From contig CM074141.1 of NCBI GenBank assembly GCA_037178625.1, positions 2,480,001 to 2,544,000 on the forward strand: 64,000 nucleotides of DNA. Reading direction: 5' to 3'. The notes under the pieces were generated by a model. The model searched no databases and was not told the DNA's origin. It saw only the letters and a list, made by a program, of their open reading frames with translations. How positions within the stretch are numbered: position 1 is the first letter of the stretch; every line of letters starts with the position of its first letter. Both the position numbers and the translations under genes were made by a program. Below are positions 45,728 through 57,273 of this stretch, piece by piece. The stretch comes from Skeletonema tropicum (Eukaryota > Bacillariophyta > Thalassiosirophyceae > Thalassiosirales > Thalassiosiraceae).

Positions 45728-47209
45728 TTGAAGGACAGGGAAGAGTGGGATACCCCGTGTCTTTGTCTAGATCTTCATGAGCAGCCTGGTAGAGAAGATT
45801 CTCAATGGTTGCCAACGCAACATGATCTCACAACATTCTTCCCTCCTGAGGTCTCGGCATATTATAATGTAGGGGGTGGTAGAAAGGGTTTGCAGAATTC
45901 AAAACTGGCCAGAAATTGAAGGAAGGGACAATAAGAAAGCTTCGTGAATTTGATGTCACACAAACTCCTCTGGATTTTGTCTTCTGACATTTTCATGCCG
46001 CACAAGCATTGATAAGCAGGTTGTATTCTGCCGTGTATGGATGCCAGATCAGAGACGAGTTTCTTTCCGTTACGTCTTCCAAGAGGCTCTGCCAAAACTT
46101 CTACCAGCTCATGCCCTCCGTCGAGTTCGCTTTACCATCTGCGATGGCGATCCGCAGCAGAATTTGGAGCTTGTGATTGCTATAGAAGAGCTATTTCCCA
46201 ATGCCACACGTGGTGGATGCTCTTTTCACATGTTTGTAATCGGTTGGAACAGACATGTCTTTGCACTCCCTAAGTATTCAAATCAAGGGAAGAGGGATGC
46301 ATGGAATGGATTTAAGCGTCGGATGCTGGCATGGATGTTTTCTTGGGTAAGGCCTGGATATTGTGACAGTAAAGAGGAGTATGAGATTAGTAAATATCTC
46401 CTCTTTGCATGTCTGACAAGCAAGCATGCTCTCAAAATGGCTGGGAATGATGAATATGTGGTTGCAAGTGTTGCTAGTTTCGTCAAGAAATTTGTGTTCA
46501 CAAACGAGTCAGCGTACTTACATTGTTGTCGCTCTAAAGTTTTCTGCCTCGATGCCCACTGCTCTTCACCACAAGAGGGCACCAACAATGGTCTCAAGAC
46601 AAGTGCCGCAGCAGTTAGGGCCACCCATAACCTTGACAAGGCTGCTACTGCTATGTCCAACCAAGATAGAACTAGGTCGGTCCAACTGGATCGTCATGAA
46701 AACAAGTTTGATGGCCTCCTCTCTACTGCCCACACACCTTCTTCTTCCGACCACCAGGTGATATTGACAGTGAGGAACAAGACTTCATTCTTACTACTAT
46801 TGAAGAGCTTCGTAATACAAGTGATGAGTCCTTTGAAAGATTAATGGATTGTGCTCACACCGAGCAAATGCATCTGTTTGAAATCGAGTCTGCCGTAAAA
46901 GCTGGGGCATCTTATCGTGCAGCTTTATACCCACTGTTTAATGAGTACACCGACCTCCTCCAACAATTGAATTCGGATGAAGCCGGTAAGAGGGTGGAAA
47001 TGATTTTGAAAGATATGATTGATAGTCTAACAAAACAACTTGCCGAGCAGAATCTTGCTCGTGGAGGGAAGACTGCCACTTCTCCGGTACAAGATGATTC
47101 AAGTGGTGTCGCCGGGGCTAAAAGGAGTCAACGATGGACATCAATTCAGGATGGACATGAATTCAAAGGCCCTTCGAGGATGAAAGTATCTAAACAAAGT
47201 ATATATTAA
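45728..47209 (+). pseudogene. MULE transposase remnant, second family
   Basis: The reading frame upstream of and including 46041-46844 has CDGDPQQNLELVIAIEELFPNATRG (in part) followed by GCSFHMFVIGW, the MULE second-Asp and His region, and later SSPQEGTNNGLKTSAAAVR with the likely catalytic Glu. Frames shift near 46680, and the C-terminal part continues at 46844-47209 (EQMHLFEIESAVKAG). An upstream piece, 45728-45919, may be its N-terminus. A fragment of its 3' end (KDMIDSLTKQLAEQ) is repeated at 47230-47285, then stops. It differs from the MULE at 28387-29972, so two families are present. Confidence 0.6.
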
Positions 47210-47784
47210 ATGATTGTTTTATTCTACCGAAAGATATGATTGATAGTCTAACAAAACAACTTGCCGAGTAGAAGATTGCTGGAAAGAAGACTGCCAGTCT
47301 TCCACTTCTCCGGTACGGGTGGAAGCAATTTCTCTGCATGCATTACAAGATGATTCAAGGGGTGAAAAGGAATCAACGATGGACAACAATTCAGAGCCCC
47401 CGGGAGGATGAAAGTATCATCCCCTTTCTTTAGTCTCACCATCGCCCCAAGCCAACACATCAATGCCTTCATAATTAGCATACACCTTCTCATCGCAAAC
47501 ATACAACATTGCACTTGTGTAGTGGGAGAACAATGCTGGGAGGAAGGTGTGAACCCAATAATGTTCGACTCGATGGCAAGTGCCCAAACCGTAACAACAG
47601 AAGAATTGAAGCACCTCAACATTCATCTGTTCATTCTCCTGAATAAGTTGATAGCCACAAGTGGTAGGAGTGGTGATCCCATATCTTTCGACGTGAATTA
47701 GAGATGATGACACTTGTCGATGTTGAGTTGAAGAGAGCACCCGACATGACTGCAACTCCCGAAGAGCTACAACTGCTGCCTGAG
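47210..47784. repeat. Partial repeat of the MULE 3' end and non-coding DNA
   Basis: Positions 47230-47300 and 47335-47400 repeat pieces of 47010-47170 with changes (GATTGATAGTCTAACAAAAC; CAACGATGGACA). No separate gene is supportable. Confidence 0.5.
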
Positions 47785-49104
47785 TCACTGACTCATGCAT
47801 CCTGTACTCGAGTTAATGTGTTGACGGTAGTACCAAAACGAAGATATATCTCCCTCAGACGGGTTTGGCTGGGCAACCGTAAGAGCACTTCTTCTTCCGA
47901 TGAAGCTAAGGAAGTTTTTGTGAGAAGATCTATTTCTGATTGTGAAGAGTCCATTCTTCCCTAATGCAAATACAATGCGTTGAATGATGCTAGGTGTAAC
48001 ATTGTGACCGTGAAGAGTGGCATCAATGACACTTGCAGAAAGAGGTATCTTGTCAGCGTAAGATTGAGCCGGTACAATTTGACAGATGACTTTCCGGTGT
48101 GGTATTTGGTGAGTTGTTTCGTCAATGATGGAGGAATTTGTGGAAGACGGGGCATCATCAACAAAGATCTTGGTGTAGGAGTGCCCAGTGGTGAATGAAG
48201 AAGCATTAAACAGAACGTGTCGGCCCTTGCTATATTTCATTAAAACATCCTTTGCTTCGTCACGCGAAATCCCATTGATCTCGTGCAAAACGGAACCATA
48301 ATCATCCGGAGAGATACCAAAGAACTCTTGCGAGCCACCACTGCTCAATGGAGATGGGAAGAAGAATAGGTTGGAGGCACCATCGACACATTTGAGAGCG
48401 TCGGGTTCCAGAGAAGTGCCGTCGGGGTGGGATAAGAATATAGCACAAAGAGTTGACTCTTGTGTTGGCAGCCTTGGTGTAGGCTTGGTCCATTGCTTCG
48501 AAAGATCGGACTGAGTTGCTTGGAGTGCCTTGCGCTTCTTGCGGGTCCGCTGCCTTAATGTACCATCCATCTTGTTCTTTTCGAAGAATGGCAGGTTCGT
48601 CGGAGATGTTGATAGGGATGACAAATTGAGATTCATATTCGACGATCGCTTGACCGGAACCGTGTAAGGCACTTGGTCTGGCCCAAAAGGGCTGCATTGA
48701 ATACCACCGTCTGTGGTACTCCTTGTGTCATCAGAAATGGTTTCATTGGGGAAGGTGATGCCACTTACTCTTTTTCCCTGACAAAATACATCATGAAGTA
48801 CTTCAGGTTCGATCTCTTGTGGCACATCAACATCACTTGTATCACCGGGTGATTCTATGTGTCCCAAAGGGGACGAACGTTGAATTCGTTGTGGTGGAAG
48901 CGACTCGTGCTTTATTAGATCCGTTCTTCGTCCTTGCATGGATGTATGGGGAATACACAAAAGTGATTTCTTCTGGCATCTATCACTATCACATCGGTCG
49001 AAACCAATTGCCTTGACACATGCAACCTTCGCCCTTCGGCATTCAACACAAGCCATGATAGATGGAATAGGAAGAATTACTTTATCCTTCGTCAAAAGAG
49101 ACAT
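47785..49104 (-). CDS. Zn2Cys6 (fungal-type) DNA-binding regulator
   Basis: 439 codons, single exon. Residues 18-50 read ACVECRRAKVACVKAIGFDRC followed by DSDRCQKKSLLC (given in two parts), a C-x2-C-x6-C-x8-C-x4-C-x6-C arrangement. This is the binuclear zinc cluster, with x4 instead of the usual x2 between Cys 4 and 5. The middle is Ser/Pro-rich with a basic RQRTRKKRKALQ run near residue 185. The C-terminal half has short structured blocks (FFGISPDDYGSVLHEINGIS and HVLFNASSF) with a faint PAS-like look, unproven. Such factors are common in fungi and also occur in diatoms. It should be a nuclear transcription regulator. Targets are unknown. Confidence 0.75.
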   Translation of the reverse strand: MSLLTKDKVILPIPSIMACVECRRAKVACVKAIGFDRCDSDRCQKKSLLCIPHTSMQGRRTDLIKHESLPPQRIQRSSPLGHIESPGDTSDVDVPQEIEPEVLHDVFCQGKRVSGITFPNETISDDTRSTTDGGIQCSPFGPDQVPYTVPVKRSSNMNLNLSSLSTSPTNLPFFEKNKMDGTLRQRTRKKRKALQATQSDLSKQWTKPTPRLPTQESTLCAIFLSHPDGTSLEPDALKCVDGASNLFFFPSPLSSGGSQEFFGISPDDYGSVLHEINGISRDEAKDVLMKYSKGRHVLFNASSFTTGHSYTKIFVDDAPSSTNSSIIDETTHQIPHRKVICQIVPAQSYADKIPLSASVIDATLHGHNVTPSIIQRIVFALGKNGLFTIRNRSSHKNFLSFIGRRSALTVAQPNPSEGDISSFWYYRQHINSSTGCMSQ

Positions 49105-51014
49105 GTAAGTGGATACGTTAGAGCATGGTTAAAGTTAATACGAGTCGGTGGCATGAAAAGAGTTGTTCTCACCAATTATTATTTTTGGTACTTGTCTTGT
49201 GCACAAGAGATGTGTTATGTGATGTGTTACGTCATTTACTTAAAGCGGCTCTTTCGACTGAAAGTCTTCGCGCAGCCAGGGGCGCAGCAGGGCCAGCCCC
49301 CCTCTGCGGCCAGAGGACGATAATTGGGAATTTTGCTAAAAGTCAAAGTTGGGTGCTGAATAATAGGAATGGAAAGGCCTTTCATCAGTAAAAGTCACAG
49401 TGACGTAAAAGACAGTTTCTGCTTTCCCAACTTCAAGTGGATGGCTGAGGATCAGCTCCCAATCTTTCCCTGATCCACATGTCTGTCCGCCTATCTCAGA
49501 AAGTTCCACGTGGAGATTTAGCCTCTTTTGCGCCGATTGATTCAAAAAAGAAGCCGCCCCCTCAAAAATTGGATAAATACCATGTCAACCAATAACCAAT
49601 CATACGGCCGGCGGGCCGGCAACTCTAAAGACGCTCAGACCAAAAAGAATTGAAATATAAACGGGTGACACATCTCATTCGCCAGCTTTTGGGCTCCTTC
49701 AGACATGTCAACCCATGAAAAAGCATATTTGTACGCCCACACGAGAGGATCTTTTGCAATGAACGCATTCCACAACGTTACATCATCACAACGACAACGT
49801 TACATGCAGGTTACATGCCTGCACCTCGGCACGGCAAAGCCGGAGCCACCCGAAGACGCATTCAATCTTCGAGGTTCTGAAAGCTTGTGCATAAAAGACT
49901 GTTTTTGAGGACGTTGTTAGAACACGAAGTAATAAGGGCAATTCTCATCGTTTAGTTCTACAATATTACGTTGTTGAGTGATTTGCACCGAATTCGGCTA
50001 CACTCGTGAGGTGATGACAATAGTCGTAAAGCAAGGCAACAATCAACGAAGAAGTGCATGGGATTATGAATACCGATGGCAGAGACGGCATTTTCATTTT
50101 TGCAATAAATACGTAACAATTTTGTGTGCAGTGCAGGTAGTTAGTTGCCTACGACACCAAATACAATAAGAGATGTCTCTCGTCAGAACAGGAAATAAAT
50201 CGAATTCATGTGGATACAGATGTAATAAAGAGAGATTGAATCCATTGGTACGACCATTATGTTTAAGCTGATCAACAACCAAGCAAGTTGCAAAAAAAAG
50301 AGAAACAATTGCCAAGGATGGGGCAAAGCGCAATACCTAGTGCTGTATTATTTTATTGGACAGAGGTCAGAGTGCCGAACTTATGCTGCAATATGAGCAT
50401 CTATTTCGAGCTGACCATCCCTGTTGAGACAGCAAGTGTGTTTGAACCGAGCAAGACTGGCACTGTGTGAGCGTCTTACCAAAAGAGGGCAAAAAGAAAG
50501 CGAAGGCTACTGATGAGGTCTTAAGTATGTATGCTCTGGAGAGAAAAGCTCTCAAAAGAAACAGAAATTGAATGAAAGAAAAGAAAGGATACAATGTGTG
50601 CAACAAATTACGGATACAAAATCAATGAGCAGATAATCTTCGCAACAAGCTTCTGTCCCGACAATCAGGCCAAGTTACACAAACACAATTAAGGTACCTA
50701 CATAAGACTCTCTCTTTGTCGCCAAGAGAGACTCAAACAATACATGAGATAATTGTAATAATATTTCGTAGCGTTTGGCTTAATTCTAGATCTGCAATGC
50801 TCGCTGCGCTCGCAATTCTTTTCCCCCCGAAAGAAAATCTCTCTTCCCCCGCTGGCACCACGAAAATGCACGTCCGGGATGTACGTCCCCTGCACGTCCA
50901 CTTTCTTGTGATGTACGTCCTTGAAGGGTTATCCTTTAAATATTTATTGGTAACTTTACTCTTATGTATAACAGCCTCATTCTACTGCTTATTGCTTATT
51001 GGTAAGTCCTATTA
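49105..51014. other. Intergenic region, about 1.9 kb
   Basis: Only short unsupported frames. CGGCCGGCGGGCCGGC, a GC-rich near-palindrome, lies near 49605. A cluster of ACGTCC motifs (GCACGTCCGGGATGTACGTCC) lies at 50867-50935 and recalls the ACGTACAT repeats at 52.1-52.4 kb. I call no gene. Confidence 0.35.
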
Positions 51015-51820
51015 ACACAGCCAAAGCCATTAAATAAACCTCGATTTATGAGGTGGTAGACGCAAGGATTAACCAAGCATCTAAGTCCCAGTCGCTGCTT
51101 GTTGTTTTGGCAAATTGATCTCTTTCACCTCACGGTTATGGGTAGTATTCGTCTGCTTACAAGTCCAACGTAGGATAGCAGAGCGTTTCAACATGTACCA
51201 TCGCTTCTACTGCCGAAATCAGTCTAAGAAGTGCAAATGTGCTTGTGCCCTATCACCGCCAAACATAATGGGCCTCTAGAAGCGGCTCAAGCGCATACTG
51301 ACGACGATACATACGATTTGGTAGTTTGAGGTGCTGCCGGCCGGGCCAAGTTGGTCCTCCCAGATCAGCTACGAGGCTGTAGCATCGCTTCTACTGCAGA
51401 AATTTGTCTGAGCAGTGCAAATGTGCTTGCGTTTTATCACCGCCGAACATAATGGGCCTCTAGAAGCGGCTCAACGCTTACTGACGACGATACATACGAT
51501 ATGATTCGAAGTGGTGCTGCCGGCTGGGCCAACGTGGACCTCTCAGATCAGCTAAGAGGCTGTAGCATCGCTTCTACTTATACATTCCGTCTGAGCAGTG
51601 CAAATGTGCTTGTGCCCTATCACCGCCAAACATAATGGGCCTTTAGAAGCGGCTCAAGCGCATACTGACGAGGATGTTGCTGAGACTTTATTTGAAAACA
51701 GACACAGCCAAAGCCATTAAATAAACCTCGATTTATGAGGTGGTAGACGCAAGGATTAACCAAGCATCTAAGGCCCAGTCGCTGCTTGTTGTTTTGGCAA
51801 ATTGATCTCTTTCACCTCAC
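51015..51820. mobile_element. TRIM-like element: 119-bp direct repeats around three 180-bp repeats
   Basis: Direct repeats of 119 bp at 51015-51133 and 51702-51820 (starting ACACAGCCAAAGCCATTAAA) are nearly identical. GGTTATGGGTAG follows the first, similar to the GGTTAT primer-site-like start in the two other LTR elements here. The interior consists of three copies (starting about 51196, 51379 and 51561) of a unit with ATCGCTTCTACTGC and CACCGCCRAACATAATGGGC. It has no ORF. The LTR ends are not TG...CA and I found no target duplication, so this class is tentative. Confidence 0.45.
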
Positions 51821-52098
51821 TCACAACCGCTGGACCGAAAAGCTAAGGGACACTATCAACAGCAGTAAAAGTAGAATAATCCATAGGATGTCATGTTGAA
51901 TGTGCCAGCCAAGTTGTTGATGGGCCGGTGCGTGTTGGTGGTTGGTGATGCATCGAAGGAGCATCGAAGGTTCGTTTTGAGAGGATGTGAGATGTGAGTG
52001 CATGCCGTCACTGCCTTCCCCGCCATACTTAGAGGGCTATGGGTACTGCTACAATGGGCAGTGCCGTTTTGATAAATTGCAAAACAACAAGAATTACA

Positions 52099-52412
52099 CA
52101 TGACGTGCATTTGGCATGCACATGACGTACATTTGGCATTTTGAGTTTGGGCGAAGATCCCGGTGGACGTGAATTTCAGTGGGATCTAATGGCGGTTTGA
52201 ACGGTGATTGTATAATCGCTATTTATGCGCTAAATTTGGACGTACATTTGGCATACACATGACGTGCATTTGGCAAAAAACTAATAGTTATTGGATACAC
52301 ATGACATGAAACTGCAGAAAAAAGCGTTACACATGACGTGCATTTGGCATGCACATGACGTACATTTGGCATCCACATGACGTACATTTGGCATCCACAT
52401 GACGTACATCCC
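52099..52412. repeat. Array of 22-bp ACATGACGTRCATTTGGCAT repeats
   Basis: About eight copies of ACATGACGTACATTTGGCAT occur in two clusters (52099-52140 and 52234-52410), partly head-to-tail and otherwise spaced by unrelated DNA. The block abuts the left end of the 52474 element. Each unit has the half-palindrome TGACGT, a CRE/bZIP-like core. Confidence 0.7.
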
Positions 52413-53309
52413 CGGGCGTGCATTTTCCTCAGCTCCCCCCGCTCTGTCTCAATTGGACACGCACCAGCAACAGCAAGATCCTGAATCAGTACATACTTAT
52501 TGACAAATACTAGTATGTACTTATTCGTAACGTAGGTAACGTGCGTTGAGTCATCGCCAAAACTGATGTGCTTTCTTGTGCTTTTTCGTGCTAGCACAAA
52601 AAAACATATGCTAGCACAAACTAGCACAGTGCTAGCACAAACTAGCACAGTGCTAGCACAAATCAGCACATCGATAGCACAAACCAACATGAAGGCCAGC
52701 ACATCGCTCTAGCATGAAAACCTCCTGTTCTCTAGACGGCAGCATGCTTATTAGTCATCTTGCAGCGCAGACTGCCAACCGGGGGATTAGTGATATTGGA
52801 TACACCATCGCTGCATAAGATGATGATCGCGAGCACAAAAAAAAGCACATACTCAGGAGTAGTTGGTGCAGCAGCAATCCGTGCAAGCGTTGCTGTTCTA
52901 GAGAGAGACTGCTGCTGTTGGTACGTCTTCAAAACTGCATATCTGCGCTTATGCAACCGTAGATTATTCATGATAATTATGGGCACACGACGCTTCGTAC
53001 AATTTAAGCTGCCTCAAATCATACACAACTTTCTTCGGCACATACCAAGTCGATAAAGATTATTGGCGCTGCATAATGTTTTAATGTTTTGGAAAGAAAT
53101 AGATGCGAGCTGTTGCTTCATCCCAAGGGCTGAATAGATCTGTCATGTCAGGAAATAAACATGTCCTTCGTTTCGTGAGGCGAGATCGAAAACATAAGGA
53201 TAAGCCGAATCAACACACTGCTTGTTAGTCACTGCGCATGTCGAGATAAAGGAATGACTAAGCTTACGAAATTCTAAATTACTAATAAGTAACATCCGAC
53301 CTATCAACA

Positions 53310-53881
53310 TCAAAGAGAGGGTATTCTTCGTTTGACATCAGCGTAGAGATGCCGCTTGAAGATTTCTACATCCTTCTTCTTCAAAAATCCATTCTCCACG
53401 CACTCATCGAAATGGTCGTCTTGACGAACATCATCTTCTAACCCGATGGCCATAGCACGTAACAGAGGAATGTGTTCATGTGTTCTCTCCCTGAGAACGG
53501 AGCCATGGCGCTTTTCGTGTAAATAGAATTGCTTTGCACTGCCAACATCTGCCTCGTTGGTGCTCTCATCGGAGCTACTTTCTTCGTTGCACTTTTGATG
53601 CCCAACCCCATCTCCATCCAAAGAAGCATTAGTAGACTCGTCACTGCTGCTTGAGGAGTAATCATTCTCTCTGTAGTGATTCATCGAGGCAGGGTGGTGG
53701 TCCAGAACAGATCCGCATCAATATCATTTTCAGAATAACTGTCACTACTCTCCTCTCCAGAACTGGAATTAACACTGTCCTCCTCTTCTGAAGATAAAGA
53801 TTCCTCTTCACTACAGGCGGAAGAACACTCTTCCTCTCCAGAGGAAGAACTACCGGCGGAATAGTCATCGCTCAAATCCAA
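53310..53881 (-). CDS. Acidic Ser/Glu-rich ORF pair in the 1.84 kb element
   Basis: Two frames overlap by 4 bp (53881-53681 and 53684-53310). The first is an almost pure Ser/Glu/Asp run (GEEECSSACSEEESLSSEEE). The second ends with a structured block, THEHIPLLRAMAIGLEDDVR and DVEIFKRHLYADVKRRIPSL, which is conserved in the truncated copy at 30935-31120. The overlap suggests a frameshift in a single original ORF. Family unknown. The conserved C-terminal helix may be DNA- or protein-binding. Confidence 0.35.
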
Positions 53882-53989
53882 ATCCAGATATCAAGAGACA
53901 TCATCACCATCCTCAACGCATGCTGATGTACAGGAAGACGGTACTGATGATTCGCTGTCATCATCATATCATCTTCTGCTAGAAGTCGG

Positions 53990-54250
53990 CGTGGCATAAT
54001 TATGAGAGATGAAATAGCAGTTTATGTTGTGTTAGTAGGTTGTGATGGTTTGTGTTGATGTGCTGGTTTGTGCTAATCTTCATGCTTGATTTTGTGCTGG
54101 TTTGTGCTATCGATGTGCTGGTTTGTGCTGGTGTGCTGGTTTGTGCTAGCACTGTGCTAGTTTGTGTTTGTGTGTGCTAGTTTGTGCTCTGTCTTGTGAT
54201 GACACAAGAAAGCACATGAGCACATTTTTGGCGATGACTCAACGTAGGTT
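53990..54250. repeat. TGTGCTGGTTTGTGCTA tandem repeats
   Basis: About ten imperfect units of TGTGCTRGTTTGTGC lie inside the right inverted repeat of the 52474 element. The mirror set (GCTAGCACAAAC) lies at 52590-52690. Confidence 0.7.
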
Positions 54251-54580
54251 ACCTTTAGTACGTATATGTATATACTAGTATCTACAAATAAGTATGTACT
54301 GATTCAGGATCTTGCAGGTAAATGAATGGACGGAGAGCTGTCTACCAGAATCGTAGCTCGTAGATAGGTCGTACTCTTAAGTTACTTAGCACTCACTTAT
54401 CTTCCTCTCTCTCTTCTGTTGTTTTTTTTTTTTTTTTTTTTTTTTTGATTAGATAAATAAGTGATTAGTTTAGGATGGTATTCAGGAGCTGTTACTGGGC
54501 AAGCTGGATCTGAACTTGCTTGCCTAGAGTGCAGCCTAGAGGAGTATTGGAATATCCGAAGGTTATGAATTGATCAACTG

Positions 54581-56757
54581 AATCCCCGCTTCCACTTCCA
54601 CAATAAATCTCAATTTGACGTTCCTACTGAAACACTCCCTCGCACACCCATTGCAGCTGTCGATTCTGATTCTGATTCTGGGGGGTCCGTCAATGTTGGT
54701 GGCACTGCTATGAAGCTAACGCGCAGCGGTCTCATGAACTCGGATGACTGGGGAGATTGGCGACAATCCGAGTTTGCCCAGCTGGATCAATACCGGAAAC
54801 AAAATATGTTCGGCACACCCATCTCGAAAACTACTGAGATGGATGTTTTTCACATGCTGTGGACGTACGCTGTGAAGGAAGTCGATGGTCGGAAGAAAGC
54901 ACGCTGTGTCTGTGACGGTTCCACTCGTGGCGGTTAGGTTCGAATTCTGGATCATACCTATGCAAACGGCCTTGATCAAACTGGCTCCTGCATCTTCTAC
55001 GCCATAACTACCGCTGAGAACTTAGTTGTATATGGTGCGGATGTATCAAACGCTTTTGGTGAAGCTGGTGCTCCTAAGCAAGGGTTCTATGTTTATCCTG
55101 ATGCTGCCTTCCGTGATTGGTGGACAACATGCCTTGGAAATGATCCTATACCTCCTGGTCACGTCATTCCTGTACACCGTGCTATGCAAGGTCACCCTGA
55201 GTCCCCACGCCTGTGGGAGAAACACATGGACAAAATCCTTCGTGGGCTTGGGTTTACTCCCACCACACATGAGCCGTGTGTCTATTCTGGATTCATCGAC
55301 GGTGAACGTGTTTTCTTCAAACGCCAGGTAGATAATTTTGCGTGTGCAGCTTCCTCGGCAGCTATTTGCAACAAAGTCTTCGATCTGATTGATGATGAAC
55401 TCACCCTCCCTCTGAAACCTCTTGGTCTCATCACTTTGTTCAATGGTATCAACTCAACGTCCGCCAAACTTCTCACTACATCAAGATTTCTGTCCGCTCG
55501 TGGATTGAGAAGGTCTGTGAGAAATATACCTGGATGAAACCTACCCCTGCTCATGATGACATCACGCCGCTCCCTACCTCTAAAACTTTTTGGTTTTGGG
55601 ATAAGTTCCAAGCGGCCGAAGGGAATTCTGACTCCAAGACTCAACAGCACCTTGCCTCTGAATACGGTTTCAAGTATCGCACCGCTATTGGTGAATTGAT
55701 CTATGCAATGGTCACGTGCCGTCCCGATATATCTTACGCTGTCATCAAATGCGCTCAATTCTCCGCTTCACCAGCTGCTGAACATTACAAAGCCGTCCGA
55801 CATCTGCTGCGATACGTGTATGCTACCCGAGACGATGGCATCCACTTTTGGAGAACCTCTTCTAACCCAGCTCTTGAACAAGTTGACCTGCCACATCGTC
55901 GTTCCATTGACGATGCCAACCTCCTTCTAGAAGGCCGTCCTCATACCCGCCCCCTCGAAGCAGCTGGCTACACCGACTCTGATTGGGCTGCCTGTCTCAG
56001 AATTCGTCGCTCCATGGCCGGTCTATGTATCCGCCTCGCTGGGGGTACTGTTGCCTACAAGAGCCGTCTCATGCCAACTGTTGCCCTCTCTTCCACTGAA
56101 GCTGAATTCATGGCCGCTTGTGATGCAGCCAAAGTCAACCTCTATGTGCGCAGTATATTGTGGGATCTCGGCATTCCCCAAGAAACAGCATCTCTCCTCT
56201 ACGAAGACAACGACGCTGCTACTGCTATGGCAAATGCTAACAAGCCTACTCCTCGCACTCGTCACATGGATATTCGATATTTTGCACTCTCTGAATGGGT
56301 TGAACGTGACCTCATCAAGTTGGAACGTGTCGACACTACTATGAACATGTCTGACCACTTCAGTAAACAGCTACCACTACCACCCATACCTTACGCACGC
56401 CATGTTGACCACATCCTTGGCAACATTCCACCTCCATACTCTCCACACTACTCTCTTATTGCTGGACCAACATATACTCCTTCCATCAAACTCACTCAAG
56501 CTTCCAGCACAATTCAACAATACCTCCTAACCTGGCAACCTGGACAGACATCTACATCTCCCTCCCTCCGGAAGCATATGTCTCTCCTACCAATTCGATC
56601 ATGGCAGCATGGGCCCCATATATACTACACGCCCATCCATGATCTGAAGGTTGCACTAGCGCCTCTAGTGCCTTCTAGCTCTTCTCAATACTCTCTTCCA
56701 GTCCGATCGGTGGTAGACGCTCGAATTGTGGGGGGGTACCAGAATCGTAGCTCGTAG
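54581..56757 (+). pseudogene. Copia reverse transcriptase-RNase H remnant
   Basis: The frame starts in EFAQLDQYRKQNMFGTP, the usual N-terminus of copia RT, with a TAG at 54938 where Gln would precede VRILDHTYANG. The first catalytic Asp is seen in VYGADVSNAFGEA. The second motif, normally VDD, reads QVDNFACA, so one metal-binding Asp is lost. A frameshift near 55450 moves the RT end and RNase H to another frame (55534-56757), where AGYTDSDWAAC, TVALSSTEAEFMA, YEDNDAA and RHMDIRYF are intact, with the RNase H Asp-Glu-Asp residues kept. The remnant is not functional as a polymerase. Confidence 0.85.
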
Positions 56758-57273
56758 ATAGGTCGTACTCTTAAGTTAACTTAAGGTTACGGGGTCGCTT
56801 GTTTTTAAGGGCTAGTACGCTCTAAAATAATGTGAGGGAGCCCTTATGGCTACTTATTCTTTTTTGTAGTGGTACAGTATGAGGCGTTTCACATCACCAC
56901 CGATCAACCATCAAACCATGGCACAAAGTTAGCGCTCTCCACCCCATACGGCACGTGTGTACTACGCCAAAATCACTGGGGTCGGTGAAATAACTACGAC
57001 GGTAAATCATTACTAATACCATTAGCCGCCATTATTCGCTGGAATTCTATCACTGGAACCTTTCGAATTTTTTAATTAATACACCCACCGTCGTCATTGC
57101 ATCCGACGGTACATGCACCACTCGACACAACAGCATCCTCCCCTACACATCGTTGCGGCGCTCTTACTACACAAAAATTGTCACGGGCGCTTCACCTATC
57201 AATATACCATCGACCGCCGTCGGAATTGTCTCACTGGCCACCGCATAATTTGAAAACAACAGCAACATAAAAA

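Larger units (their letters stand above)
52474..54314. mobile_element. 1.84 kb DNA element with long terminal inverted repeats
   Basis: Left end CAAGATCCTGAATCAGTACA and right end its complement, with similarity continuing about 220 bp inward through the TGCTAGCAC repeats. CAG lies on both sides (52471-52473 and 54315-54317) as a possible 3-bp target duplication. It carries minus-strand ORFs but no recognisable transposase. A truncated copy is at 30091-31159. Probably non-autonomous. Confidence 0.7.

Noticed and set aside
51015..51133. A tRNA or SINE head in the 119-bp repeat
   Set aside because: No cloverleaf or A/B box pair could be fitted by eye; the placement as paired direct repeats fits an LTR-like structure better.
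55282..55758. Minus-strand 158-codon ORF over the copia RT
   Set aside because: It is the shadow of the reverse transcriptase coding strand.
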